From: a virus
IMG/VR virus record: IMGVR_UViG_3300033149_001514
Location: 1-55,965 of that record
DNA: 55,965 nucleotides
Direction: 5' to 3' (one strand)
Positions 1-7,803 of the stretch are shown in pieces (within the stretch, counting starts at the first letter, position 1; every line of letters starts with the position of its first letter). The translations under genes were made by a program, and so were the position numbers. Under the pieces are notes generated by a model. That model worked only from the letters and a program-made list of their open reading frames with translations. It had not been told where the DNA came from and did not search any database.

Positions 1-10
1 GGAGGGAGCG

Positions 11-481
11 ATGAGAATCACAGTTGATTATATAATGAGCTTGAATCCTTGTAATCCACCCTATACACGAGAGCATGTAGAGAAGCTTTTTGGGGGAAGG
101 AAATATATTTATCCAAAGACCCTTTTTGAATTAGACATTCCAGTAGAGGATAAGGTGTGGGTGTTTTGTTACTCTGGCATTCTCACCGACCTAGAAAAAC
201 GCTTATTTGCCTGCGCTTGCGAAGAACGTATCCCACAAAGCAAGGAGGCTCTTGCCCTAATTCAAGAGAAAAAAGACTGGCTTGAAAGCAAAATTATTAA
301 CGAGAAACAGGGCGGTTATAGGACGACTTACTACATTTTTTGCTTGCCAGCTTACGAGGTGGCTTACAAAGCAGCTTATAGGGCGGCTGGCTGGGCGGCT
401 TACCTGATGGCTTGCGGGGAGACCTTAGAACGGGAGTGGCAGTTGAATTGGATAAAGGAGTGCTTAGACAGGAGGGAGTGA
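11..481 (+). CDS. hypothetical phage protein with Ala/Tyr repeats
   Basis: Unrecognised 156-residue soluble protein. The ATG follows GGAGGG at the very start of the window. Near residues 115-135 it has a short periodic helix with alanine pairs followed by aromatic residues (AYKAAYRAAGWAAY), a pattern I associate with small phage proteins of unknown role. It is mixed charged with no signal peptide or membrane segment. Its stop overlaps the next ATG by one base, so it heads a tightly coupled series of early genes. No function is assigned. Confidence 0.75.
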   Translation: MRITVDYIMSLNPCNPPYTREHVEKLFGGRKYIYPKTLFELDIPVEDKVWVFCYSGILTDLEKRLFACACEERIPQSKEALALIQEKKDWLESKIINEKQGGYRTTYYIFCLPAYEVAYKAAYRAAGWAAYLMACGETLEREWQLNWIKECLDRRE

Positions 482-543
482 TGGATGATTACGGAGGATA
501 TGAGCTGAGTATGAAGGAGGCGCAGGCGAAGAGGATATTGTAA
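481..543 (+). CDS. 20-residue ORF coupled to preceding gene
   Basis: A very small ORF whose ATG shares a base with the preceding TGA and lies about 4 bases after GGAGGG. The product (MDDYGGYELSMKEAQAKRIL) is charged and has no recognisable domain. The strong ribosome binding site and stop-start overlap argue for translation. The length makes it uncertain; it could be only a coupling or leader peptide. Confidence 0.35.
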   Translation: MDDYGGYELSMKEAQAKRIL

Positions 544-613
544 GAGTTAGACGGGAGGATGAAATGAATAACCACACGATAGATATATAATTGTCTCGCT
601 CGTATTACTAGCG

Positions 614-910
614 ATGGCGTCCAGCATAATATTAAATGAGTCAAGACAATTAAACAAGCTGGAAGCAAGGGTGCTGGAATTAGAAACTAATATGATTGAC
701 CGAGAAGAAGTTGTGTCTGAAATACACGTAAGGACTTTCTGGCAATTTTATGATGTGAAGAACCGTCTGGATACCATTGAAGAACAATTATGGAGAGATT
801 TCTATAACGAAGCTACAGAAGAACAGGATAAGTATAGTCGCATTGAAATGCTAGAGAAACGAGCCAATGAATTAACACACTATGCCAATGTGCGCTCAAT
901 AGGAGGATGA
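614..910 (+). CDS. coiled-coil protein, probably missing its N-terminal membrane anchor
   Basis: The 98 residues visible from the ATG at 614 form a charged coiled coil (about residues 12-80). The ATG has no ribosome binding site. The same frame is open upstream to 572 and encodes a hydrophobic stretch (YIIVSLVLLAMASSIIL) typical of a membrane anchor. A good ribosome binding site (GGGAGG, 553-558) precedes an ATG at 564 that is one base out of frame and stops at 588-590. The native protein is probably an anchored coiled coil like the one at 1382-1891, either frameshifted (ATATATA around 582-589) or affected by a one-base sequence error. Confidence 0.6.
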   Translation: MASSIILNESRQLNKLEARVLELETNMIDREEVVSEIHVRTFWQFYDVKNRLDTIEEQLWRDFYNEATEEQDKYSRIEMLEKRANELTHYANVRSIGG

Positions 911-911
911 A

Positions 912-1130
912 ATGAGAATATATATTCCAAGGACAGTGATAAGTTCAGCGTGGTTAGTATGGTATGTTGTGGCCGTTGACAATGTGAGCATTCTGGAAGC
1001 CAGCTTATGGGTGAAACTGCCGTTCATAATTGTTGTCTATTATAGCTGTTGGCTTGTAATAAAGGGAATAGATGATGATACATCTAAAGTCACCGGAGTG
1101 AAATATTTTGATAAAGGGAGGAAGAAATGA
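912..1130 (+). CDS. small membrane protein
   Basis: A 72-residue protein with two hydrophobic segments (about residues 8-24 and 36-50) and a basic C-terminus (DKGRKK). AGGAGG lies just upstream, inside the end of the previous gene. Its stop overlaps the next ATG (ATGA). It belongs to a run of small membrane proteins from 614 to 1971 that are translationally coupled. The role is unknown; a host inner-membrane target or superinfection exclusion is possible but not shown. Confidence 0.65.
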   Translation: MRIYIPRTVISSAWLVWYVVAVDNVSILEASLWVKLPFIIVVYYSCWLVIKGIDDDTSKVTGVKYFDKGRKK

Positions 1131-1276
1131 ACTATGAATTAGCATACACGATTTTAGCAAAGGTAGTTTTCGGAGCAATAGGATTTGTGCTGTTAATTGG
1201 GTTTGCCATGTCAATTGTATTAAAACTATTCGGAAAGGAGGAAAAATCTGGAAGGCATAATAAGATTCGTAATTGA
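1127..1276 (+). CDS. 49-residue membrane protein
   Basis: The ATG overlaps the stop of the preceding gene (ATGA), with GGGAGG about 5 bases upstream. The product has one long hydrophobic segment (residues 9-33, ending VLLIGFAMSIVLKLF) and a basic C-terminal tail (GRHNKIRN). It overlaps the start of the next short gene. I do not recognise the family. Membrane topology and gene coupling are the main support. Confidence 0.55.
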   Translation: MNYELAYTILAKVVFGAIGFVLLIGFAMSIVLKLFGKEEKSGRHNKIRN

Positions 1277-1385
1277 GTTCGGGTTTGTGTTGATTGCGCT
1301 TGGGATTATCTGGTTGCTTGTATCGTGTGTAGTATATTTGGTCGTGCAAGAGATACAGAAACAAAATGACAGGAGGAGCACATGA
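1248..1385 (+). CDS. 45-residue membrane protein with apparent CTG start
   Basis: This frame has no ATG, GTG or TTG near its beginning. A near-perfect AAAGGAGG (1234-1241) lies 6 bases before a CTG at 1248. From there the frame encodes LEGIIRFVIEFGFVL followed by a strong membrane helix and a charged tail (QEIQKQNDRRST), and it ends by overlapping the next ATG (ATGA). The ribosome binding site, hydrophobic content and stop-start overlap together suggest a real gene using a rare start codon. Confidence 0.45.
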   Translation: MEGIIRFVIEFGFVLIALGIIWLLVSCVVYLVVQEIQKQNDRRST

Positions 1386-1891
1386 GCAACTTCGCACAAA
1401 GGAACAACTTTGTTATTTATAAATGCCTGGTAATACTGCTATTGGTAGTTATTGTGCTAATAGCCTATGTATGGGTAATTATGGACAGGCTTGACTCGCT
1501 AACCGAGCAGATGGAAATACTGGTAACATCAATGGAGCTTGACGCAGAAAACGACAAAGCCATGATGGAGGTTTTAAATACGCACTCCGAAGATATTGCT
1601 GGGTTAGGTGACGCTATTTTGGCCGAAAGTGAAATAATGGACGAAAGATTGATAGCCGAGACCAGCGAAAGAAAGCAAGCCGATGCGCAGATAGAATTGC
1701 AAAGCCTAAGCATAGATACGGATTTGCGGAATTTCAAAGACGAGTTTGATGCAGTCGGGTCAGCGGAGGCGTATTATGCAGTCATGTCGCTGGCTCAGGA
1801 CTTGGCAGATACAATCTGTAAGTGGCATCCCGGTGATTGGTACTGCTATCACGATATCTACCGACCTGAAGAGCGGGAGAGTGCGGAATGA
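1382..1891 (+). CDS. membrane-anchored coiled-coil protein
   Basis: A 169-residue protein with a short basic N-terminus, one membrane helix (about residues 14-34) and a long acidic coiled coil (about 36-135). It ends in a Cys/Trp-rich segment (CKWHPGDWYCYHD). AGGAGG precedes the ATG. The design is that of a type II membrane protein with an extracytoplasmic or periplasmic coiled coil, as in spanins or other envelope proteins. It lies far from the lysis genes, so I do not call it a spanin. Confidence 0.65.
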   Translation: MSNFAQRNNFVIYKCLVILLLVVIVLIAYVWVIMDRLDSLTEQMEILVTSMELDAENDKAMMEVLNTHSEDIAGLGDAILAESEIMDERLIAETSERKQADAQIELQSLSIDTDLRNFKDEFDAVGSAEAYYAVMSLAQDLADTICKWHPGDWYCYHDIYRPEERESAE

Positions 1892-1971
1892 AAGATGAGA
1901 CCTGTTTTATTATTTGTATAGTGTGTATCTTTATATTAGCGAACCTTTGCTGGTTGCTGGGTATTATATAG
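1888..1971 (+). CDS. 27-residue membrane peptide
   Basis: The ATG overlaps the preceding TGA (ATGA). The peptide MKDETCFIICIVCIFILANL continues for 7 more hydrophobic residues, so nearly the whole product is one membrane helix with three cysteines. CGGGAGAG lies about 8 bases upstream. It resembles other phage micro-membrane proteins. Function unknown. Confidence 0.45.
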   Translation: MKDETCFIICIVCIFILANLCWLLGII

Positions 1972-1984
1972 AACGGGAGAACCA

Positions 1985-2119
1985 ATGAAAGAGCTTTATG
2001 ATGAAATACTACGAGAGGTATTTGCAGACCATGTGTTTTCCCAAGCGGAAAAGAGACACTTAAAAGAGGTAATCAAAAAGCATATTGAGAGAGCAAAGAA
2101 TGGCAAAGAGCAGAAATAA
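1985..2119 (+). CDS. 44-residue charged helical protein
   Basis: The ATG follows CGGGAGAACCA. The product is a charged, helical peptide (begins MKELYDEILREVF, ends RAKNGKEQK) with no cysteines or membrane segment. It overlaps the next gene by 20 bases. The family is not recognised. Support comes from the ribosome binding site, helical composition and its place in the coupled cluster. Confidence 0.45.
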   Translation: MKELYDEILREVFADHVFSQAEKRHLKEVIKKHIERAKNGKEQK

Positions 2120-2348
2120 CTTCACAAGAAACGCACCGGATTGTGTCACCATTCAGTGTATTCCAAGTTGCTGGAACTGCAAGAGTTGCGTGTGGAATAA
2201 AAGGTATTGGTATGTCTGTGCAGAACATGGTTTCAGGTTCAGCACACTTGCGCAAGTTCCCGATTGTTATATTTGTCCAGAATGGGAGATGAAAGAGAAG
2301 CTAGAGGGAACGCAGAAAGGAATGGAAATCAGCAAGTTTTTAAGATGA
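2100..2348 (+). CDS. cysteine-rich zinc-binding protein
   Basis: An 82-residue protein from ATG 2100; an in-frame TTG at 2085 is a less likely start. It has eight cysteines in knuckle-like spacing (C..C..C, CWNCKSC, then C...H, CYIC), consistent with one or two structural zinc sites. A GAGAG motif precedes it. Small zinc-knuckle proteins are frequent in this genome. The function is unknown. A promoter follows directly, so this may be the last gene of the first early cluster. Confidence 0.6.
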   Translation: MAKSRNNFTRNAPDCVTIQCIPSCWNCKSCVWNKRYWYVCAEHGFRFSTLAQVPDCYICPEWEMKEKLEGTQKGMEISKFLR

Positions 2349-2371
2349 CACGCCCGAAAAGGTGGTATAAT
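2345..2371 (+). promoter_or_regulatory. extended -10 promoter
   Basis: TGGTATAAT (TATAAT at 2366-2371 with an upstream TGG) forms an extended -10 element. ATGACA at 2345-2350 is a possible -35 with a short 15-base spacer. The core GTGGTATAATA and the following GGGTTGGACA closely match the promoter at 55303-55325 (GTGGTATAATATAGGTTGGACA), which supports a shared early promoter class. It would drive the genes from 2403 into the SbcD/SbcC operon. Confidence 0.65.
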
Positions 2372-2402
2372 ACGGGTTGGACAAAATAGTGAGGAGAACG
2401 GG

Positions 2403-2522
2403 ATGAATATCAACTACCTTTTATCACTAAGCAATCCAAAGTATTACGATAGGTTGATACCCATTTCCGAAAGGGTCGTTCCGCTGGAACTTCCAGAGAT
2501 GGAGACAGAAGCATTCTTTTAG
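2403..2522 (+). CDS. 39-residue hypothetical protein
   Basis: This is the first ORF after the promoter at 2345-2371, with GAGGAG about 7 bases before the ATG. The product begins MNINYLLSLSNPKYYDRLIP and ends in an acidic tail (ELPEMETEAFF). I do not recognise it. Its position directly behind a strong promoter and ribosome binding site supports expression. Confidence 0.45.
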   Translation: MNINYLLSLSNPKYYDRLIPISERVVPLELPEMETEAFF

Positions 2523-2552
2523 ATTTACGGACTAGACGTATAGGAGATTAAA

Positions 2553-2753
2553 ATGCCGAGGGTAAAGTGGTTCTATTGTCATAAATGCAAGAAAACAACT
2601 AGACAAGCAATTTCAACGGAGGTGTACCTTGCCAATTCGGGGCATCGAGTTTATGTAGACGTTCTTTTCATTTGCGAGGATTGTGGGAGAACGCTTTATA
2701 GAGAACGAAAAAAAATTGCAGTCAATGTAGGTGAGAACAGAGGAAGGATATGA
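2553..2753 (+). CDS. zinc-ribbon protein
   Basis: A 66-residue basic protein with two CxxC knuckles (CHKC near residue 9 and CEDC near residue 41) separated by about 30 residues, typical of a zinc ribbon. AGGAG precedes the ATG. Its last codons overlap the sbcD start by 4 bases (ATGA), so it is in the same operon as the SbcD/SbcC nuclease. It may bind nucleic acid or a protein partner; no specific role is evident. Confidence 0.65.
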   Translation: MPRVKWFYCHKCKKTTRQAISTEVYLANSGHRVYVDVLFICEDCGRTLYRERKKIAVNVGENRGRI

Positions 2754-3880
2754 AAATATTACACTACGCAGACGCACATATAGATGCTGTCACAAGCGGA
2801 CAAAGAAACGAAAAAGGCATACCGGGAAGGATTATGGACTTTGTGAAATCCTTGGATATTATTGCCGAGACCGCCATAGATGAAGGTGTAGATGCGGTCA
2901 TATTTGCGGGAGATGCTTTTAAGGACAAGAACCCGTTGCCGCAATATGCCAACCTCTGGAATATACATATAATGAAATTGGCAACCGCCGATATACCTGT
3001 TTTTCTTTTGGTGGGAAACCACGACAAGAGTGTGCGTGGCGGGGTTCATACGCAGACCGCTTTCCAAACTTTTAGCCCGCCGAATGTATATGTAATGGAC
3101 GAGGCTGGCTGGTATTTGAAACCGCTTGGGTTTCCTGCGGTTTTCATTGCCTTGCCTTGGGAACACCGGAAACGGGAGTATAGGGTAGAAGAAGTAATGG
3201 AATGGATTGACATGGCAGAGCGGGAAAATCTACCGATAATCATGGTCGGGCATGTAACCGCTGAAGGTGCTAGCTACGGGTCTGAAATGATTGCTACTCT
3301 TGGTGATGACCTAATCTTGCCGAGACGGGTCTACACAGACCCTCGATTGGATTATGTAGCATTGGGTCATTTACACCGCCACCAAGAATTGAATAATGGA
3401 GACCACCCACCAGTTGTTTACAGCGGGTCAATTGAACGGGTGGATTGGGGTGAAGCGAAAGAACCAAAAGGATTTGTGCTCGCTGAAATAGGGCAAAAAC
3501 AGACGCTATGGGAGTTTGTGGAATTACCTACCCGTAAACACCTTGACATAGAAATAAATTGGCAGGGGCTGGATTTGACACTCTCACTGCCCGCAAAAGA
3601 GGAGTTAGAGGGTGCTATGGTGAGGGTGAAGGTTCATTACGAGGAAGCAGACGAGAAGAAAATAGATTGGGTCGGGCTGGAAAGGTATTTGCAACCAGCC
3701 TTTTCTTATAAGATTGTGAAGGATAAGCAACGAGATACCCGCATGAGATTACCGGAGGGTGTCACTTACCAAGACTATCAGCCGAAACAGCTATTGGAGA
3801 TGTACTTCAAGGCGACTCAAATCGAGAAGAAGGAACGAGAACGGTTGCTGGAAATAGCCACAGATATACTGGAGGGTTAA
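2750..3880 (+). CDS. sbcD: SbcD/Mre11-like DNA exonuclease subunit
   Basis: Nuclease subunit of the SbcCD (T4 gp46/gp47-like) complex, a metal-dependent nuclease that processes DNA ends for recombination, host DNA breakdown or recombination-dependent replication. All metallophosphoesterase motifs are visible: D8-x-H10, GD at 54-55, GNHD at 89-92, GH at 167-168 and GHLH at 206-209. At 376 residues it has the usual length, with a C-terminal capping region and ATPase-binding helices. It overlaps genes on both sides. Its partner SbcC lies about 1 kb downstream, separated by two genes, which is unusual. Confidence 0.92.
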   Translation: MKILHYADAHIDAVTSGQRNEKGIPGRIMDFVKSLDIIAETAIDEGVDAVIFAGDAFKDKNPLPQYANLWNIHIMKLATADIPVFLLVGNHDKSVRGGVHTQTAFQTFSPPNVYVMDEAGWYLKPLGFPAVFIALPWEHRKREYRVEEVMEWIDMAERENLPIIMVGHVTAEGASYGSEMIATLGDDLILPRRVYTDPRLDYVALGHLHRHQELNNGDHPPVVYSGSIERVDWGEAKEPKGFVLAEIGQKQTLWEFVELPTRKHLDIEINWQGLDLTLSLPAKEELEGAMVRVKVHYEEADEKKIDWVGLERYLQPAFSYKIVKDKQRDTRMRLPEGVTYQDYQPKQLLEMYFKATQIEKKERERLLEIATDILEG

Positions 3881-4722
3881 TGGAGACGTTGATAAAAGCA
3901 GTGCCATTAGTGGTGGCGTTATTTTTGTTGGCTTTTTGCGTATCTGCCGAAGCACCAATACCCGCAGAATCGCCCATGCCTACACCAATATCGCCTACAC
4001 TTACACTAGCACCCACATCGACTGCGACACCGACTGCAACACCGACTGTAACACCGACTGCAACACCGAAGCCGACCAAGACGGCAATACCTACGCCAAC
4101 GCCTGACCCTTACCCTTTTCCTGAATATATAACAGTGAGAATAACCGGACGGCATAGTTGTGAAGAAGGGATACCTTTTTATGTAGAAGAAGTGCCATTC
4201 ATGGATTATGTTAAAAGTGTGGTAGCAAGCGAGTTTGGCTGGGAACACTGGCTTTATGGCAGAGGTGGGGAAAGAACAAGGATAGAACCGCACTCCGAGG
4301 ACACCTTGAAGGCTAGTGCGATTGTGGTAAAGAATTATGCTTTATATCAATACTTTCGAGGCGGGAAGTGGGGCGGATACGAAAACGGGATAGTTTACGA
4401 TTGCGATTGGGATATGGTCTACGACCCCTACATTTCCAATCCGAGGGTAGATAAAGCGGTAGAGGACACTTGGGATATTGTTGTTGTGAATATTCACGGG
4501 GAGATAAAATCAACCAACTTTTTAGCCTACCCGATTACATGCGATTGGTATTTTGGAGTAGGGCATTGTCTTGGGGCTTGGCAATACGGCGGGATATTCC
4601 AGCAAGGGGATAGGGGTTGGACATGGCAGGAAATGCTATACGATGCGTATCATGGGATTGAGATTATTGACAAAAACCCCCCGCCTGAAATAGACGAAGA
4701 ACTTTTGGAGAGAGTGAGATGA
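3880..4722 (+). CDS. secreted SpoIID-like protein with Pro/Thr linker
   Basis: The 280-residue protein starts with a hydrophobic signal sequence (residues 5-22), followed by a Pro/Thr linker of TPT repeats (about 28-78) and then a globular domain. The segment MDYVKSVVASEFGW, followed later by DTLKASAIVVKNYALYQY, matches the SpoIID domain pattern (yl..vv..E.. then LKAQAvaaRtYAl). SpoIID proteins process denuded peptidoglycan or stimulate amidases. The linker is typical of Chloroflexota exported proteins. It sits between the SbcD and SbcC genes and overlaps its neighbour by 4 bases. A host-derived cell-wall protein is likely; catalytic activity is not established. Confidence 0.7.
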   Translation: METLIKAVPLVVALFLLAFCVSAEAPIPAESPMPTPISPTLTLAPTSTATPTATPTVTPTATPKPTKTAIPTPTPDPYPFPEYITVRITGRHSCEEGIPFYVEEVPFMDYVKSVVASEFGWEHWLYGRGGERTRIEPHSEDTLKASAIVVKNYALYQYFRGGKWGGYENGIVYDCDWDMVYDPYISNPRVDKAVEDTWDIVVVNIHGEIKSTNFLAYPITCDWYFGVGHCLGAWQYGGIFQQGDRGWTWQEMLYDAYHGIEIIDKNPPPEIDEELLERVR

Positions 4723-4922
4723 TAAAATCTGGAGGATTTGACGGGATAACTTTGGTGGTAAGGCTGGAAGACGGTGTGACGGGTGAGACTACCGAAATGC
4801 GATACCGATATACCAGATTACAACTGGAAAGGTTATTGGGAGTTAGGCACGAGATTGAGCGCAGTTATGGCGTTATGGTTAAAGCGGTCATGGATAGACT
4901 ATTTCCAAGGAGGAAGAAATGA
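4719..4922 (+). CDS. small hypothetical protein in the sbcD-sbcC operon
   Basis: A 67-residue protein with a beta-rich N-half (GITLVVRLEDGVTGETTEMR) and a basic helical C-half (MDRLFPRRKK). It overlaps both neighbours by 4 bases (ATGA), so it is co-translated with the SpoIID-like and SbcC genes. GGAGAG precedes the ATG. No family is recognised. Confidence 0.65.
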   Translation: MIKSGGFDGITLVVRLEDGVTGETTEMRYRYTRLQLERLLGVRHEIERSYGVMVKAVMDRLFPRRKK

Positions 4923-7477
4923 TACCGCAGGTGCTTGATATAGAAGGGTTTTTATCCTATAAGGAACACACTGAAATCTTGTTTTACGATATAGATATTG
5001 CTTGCATAACGGGGGAGAACGGGGCTGGGAAGTCGTCAATACTGGAAGCCATGACTTGGGCGTTGTTTGGTAGGGCAAGGAAGAAAGATGAGTCGATTAT
5101 TAATCTGCACTGTGATAAAGCCAAGGTTGCCTTTTACTTTGAGTACGAGGGAAATGAATACCGAGTAATCCGTGAGAACCCAAGAGGGAAAAGCCAGACA
5201 GTCGAGTTATTTATTGCTGGCAAAAAAGATTGGGTAGACCTTACCGAGCGAACTCTGCGAGAGACCAACGACAAGATTGCAGACATATTAAAGCTGGATT
5301 ACGAGTGCTTTGTAAATGCCATATTCTTTTTACAGGGAGACGCAGACCAGTTTTCTAAACAGACACCTGCCAACCGAAAAAAGATATTGGGAAAAATACT
5401 TGGGCTGGAAGCTTGGGAAGATTATAGGTTAAAGGCAAGAGAACAACGAGCAGAGTTAGAAAAGAAAATAACAGGTGGTGAAGCGGTTGTGGCTCATCAT
5501 AACGAAGTGATAGCAGATGAGGAGCAACGGAAGTGGAGACTGAACGAAGCCAAATTGAAACGGGAGGCCGCACAAGCAAATTACGACCAAGCCCTTGAAG
5601 TATTTGAAGGCGCAAAGGAAAGCCAGCGCAAAATTAAAGAGGGCACGGATTTGGTTAAAAACCTGACGGACGGAGACAGAAAACTGGCTAGAGAAATAAA
5701 CGAACTTGAAACGGACATATTGGGGTTGGAAGATGCTGTGTCCGAATACAATATGGCTTTGTCCAACGAGGAAAGCATAACGCAGGCTTGGGAAGAATAT
5801 AGGGGTTGGGAGCGGGAAGTTAAAGAGTTATCAATAAAACATCGAGAATGGACAGAATTAGAAGTGTCCAAGCAGACCCCTAGCACGGAAATATCCGAAC
5901 AGAAAGGAGCATTGTTAGCAGAGCAACTTGCTTTGAAAGAAGCAGGAGAGCGAGTTAAAAAATTACGGGAGCAACTACCCGAAGAAGAAGCTGAATTTAT
6001 TGCGCTTCAAAATCGGGTCGAAATCCTGAGCGATTCCGCTATCGAGGTGACGAGAATTGAGGAAGCCCTTCATAAGGCAAGAGAGAGGAATGCCAGCCTT
6101 GCTCATAGTATAGAGTGGTACGAAGGAGAGCTTGAAAAATACGCTGAAAGGTTGGCTATGCTGGAAGATGAAACGGTACATGAATGCCCGACCTGTAAAC
6201 AGGAAATTGACGGGGAGCTTTATACCAGATTGCTTACCGAAGCCCATACAGAATACGATAACTGTCGATACCAGCTAACCCAGCTCAAAGAAGGGCAAGT
6301 GGAATCTTTGGGAGATGAAGTAGACTTGGAATTGCAGTTGGAGAACCTTAATGAGATTATAGCGGATATGAAGGGGGTCGAGATACGATGCGAGCGCATG
6401 GGTGAGCGGATTCAGGCTATGCGTATGGATTTAGACCAGTGGGAAACGCATGACCAGCCCCGTTTGAAAGAGATTGAAAGGATGCTAGAGCAGGGCGATT
6501 TTGCACATGAAGCCAGAGACTATTTGAAAGATGTCGAGGATAAGCAAAAAGCACTCGGTTACGACCCGGCAAGGTTCGCCGAGCTGGACGACTTGTTAAC
6601 TGCTAATAAGTACCAGCAACGGGATTGGGAGTTCTTACAGCAAGCTAAAGCAGAGCATGGTTCAACCAAGGCTGAGATGGCGGGGTTAGTGAAAGCAAAG
6701 TATAAGCTGGAACAGGAGCGTGAACAGAACGCAGACGCTATTCTCGAAGCGAGGAAGAAACTGGAAACGGAGTTGGCAAACGCAGTAGATTATGAACATG
6801 CCGAGAAAGCAATGAAACGGTGCGAGACGGAAGTAGTTAACGCACTTAACGAAGAAGGCAAGGCGCAAGCCCTGCTTGACGCTGTTGCCGAATCAAAAGA
6901 TGAGATAAACCGAATAGCAAGCGAGCAGGAAACAATACGGAAAAAGGCAAGAGACTTGAAAGTGCTGGAAGATGCTTTCGGTAAGAACGGAGTGCCAGCC
7001 TTGATGATTGAGCAAACGATACCTGCCATTCAGGACAAGGCGAACGAATTACTTGACCGATTGTCGGGTGGAGAAATGCGGGTCGAATTCATAACCCAAG
7101 CAGAATACAAATCAAAAGACGCAATCAAGGAAACGCTGGACATTGTAATAGAGGACAAAGACGGGGTTAGAGATTATGAGATGTTTTCGGGCGGGGAAGC
7201 ATTTCGGATAAACTTTGCCATTCGGGTTGCCCTGTCAAATTTGCTGGCACAACGAGCGGGAGCAAGGCTTCAGACATTGGTAATTGATGAAGGATTTGGT
7301 AGTCAAGACAGCAATGGTCGAGATAGACTGGTAGAGGCTATTTCTGTGGTAAGAAATGACTTTGCAAAAGTGCTGGTAATTACCCATATTGAAGAATTGA
7401 AAGATTTATTCCCGCACCAGATACAGGTAGTAAAGACTTTGGACGGGTCAAAAGTGGAGGTAAAAAATTGGAATTAA
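4919..7477 (+). CDS. sbcC: SbcC/Rad50-like SMC-family ATPase
   Basis: ATPase subunit partnering SbcD. Visible features are the Walker A loop GENGAGKSS at residues 32-40, a long coiled coil broken by a zinc hook CPTC near residue 422, the ABC signature FSGGEAF near 756 and Walker B LVIDEGFGSQD near 787. At 852 residues it is shorter than E. coli SbcC but longer than T4 gp46. The Rad50 fold tethers and unwinds DNA ends for the nuclease. The ATG overlaps the preceding gene and follows AAGGAGG. The last two bases of the stop fall in the first copy of a 79-bp direct repeat. Confidence 0.93.
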   Translation: MIPQVLDIEGFLSYKEHTEILFYDIDIACITGENGAGKSSILEAMTWALFGRARKKDESIINLHCDKAKVAFYFEYEGNEYRVIRENPRGKSQTVELFIAGKKDWVDLTERTLRETNDKIADILKLDYECFVNAIFFLQGDADQFSKQTPANRKKILGKILGLEAWEDYRLKAREQRAELEKKITGGEAVVAHHNEVIADEEQRKWRLNEAKLKREAAQANYDQALEVFEGAKESQRKIKEGTDLVKNLTDGDRKLAREINELETDILGLEDAVSEYNMALSNEESITQAWEEYRGWEREVKELSIKHREWTELEVSKQTPSTEISEQKGALLAEQLALKEAGERVKKLREQLPEEEAEFIALQNRVEILSDSAIEVTRIEEALHKARERNASLAHSIEWYEGELEKYAERLAMLEDETVHECPTCKQEIDGELYTRLLTEAHTEYDNCRYQLTQLKEGQVESLGDEVDLELQLENLNEIIADMKGVEIRCERMGERIQAMRMDLDQWETHDQPRLKEIERMLEQGDFAHEARDYLKDVEDKQKALGYDPARFAELDDLLTANKYQQRDWEFLQQAKAEHGSTKAEMAGLVKAKYKLEQEREQNADAILEARKKLETELANAVDYEHAEKAMKRCETEVVNALNEEGKAQALLDAVAESKDEINRIASEQETIRKKARDLKVLEDAFGKNGVPALMIEQTIPAIQDKANELLDRLSGGEMRVEFITQAEYKSKDAIKETLDIVIEDKDGVRDYEMFSGGEAFRINFAIRVALSNLLAQRAGARLQTLVIDEGFGSQDSNGRDRLVEAISVVRNDFAKVLVITHIEELKDLFPHQIQVVKTLDGSKVEVKNWN

Positions 7478-7554
7478 AAATCGGGTCGATTTTCCGAGCA
7501 TTCATCTACGCTCTGAACAATCTAAACAACCCCTTTTTAAGGCTTTGACAAGAG
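7476..7554 (+). repeat. 79-bp direct repeat, copy 1
   Basis: This stretch is identical to 7725-7803. It starts at the sbcC stop codon and runs through a TTGACA-like hexamer (7545-7550). The pair brackets 170 bases of non-coding DNA. The sequence contains ACGCTCTGAA, a motif that recurs in the non-coding block. It is not coding beyond the sbcC stop. Confidence 0.9.
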
Positions 7555-7724
7555 CCGAGGGCGGGAATTGCTAGCGAATCCGACTGGTAGTATGGGGAAA
7601 GTCGAAAGATTTAGCAGAGACGCTAAAAACCATGCCAAGAAAGAATTGATAAAAGAATAAGGTCAAAAAAATCGGGTCAAAAGTAGATAAAACTCGGTTT
7701 TCTTGTTCTTAAAAAATCCCCTCG

Positions 7725-7803
7725 AAAAATCGGGTCGATTTTCCGAGCATTCATCTACGCTCTGAACAATCTAAACAACCCCTTTTTAAGGCTTTGACAA
7801 GAG
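7725..7803 (+). repeat. 79-bp direct repeat, copy 2
   Basis: An exact copy of 7476-7554, offset by 249 bases. It lies immediately upstream of the G-run cluster and the iterons. Perfect identity over 79 bases suggests recent duplication or selection as a protein-binding or recombination site. Confidence 0.9.

Noticed and set aside
7592-7660. 22-codon ORF (MGKVERFSRDAKNHAKKELIKE)
   Set aside because: Charged and helix-like, but there is no ribosome binding site and it lies between the two 79-bp repeats. Left out as unsupported.
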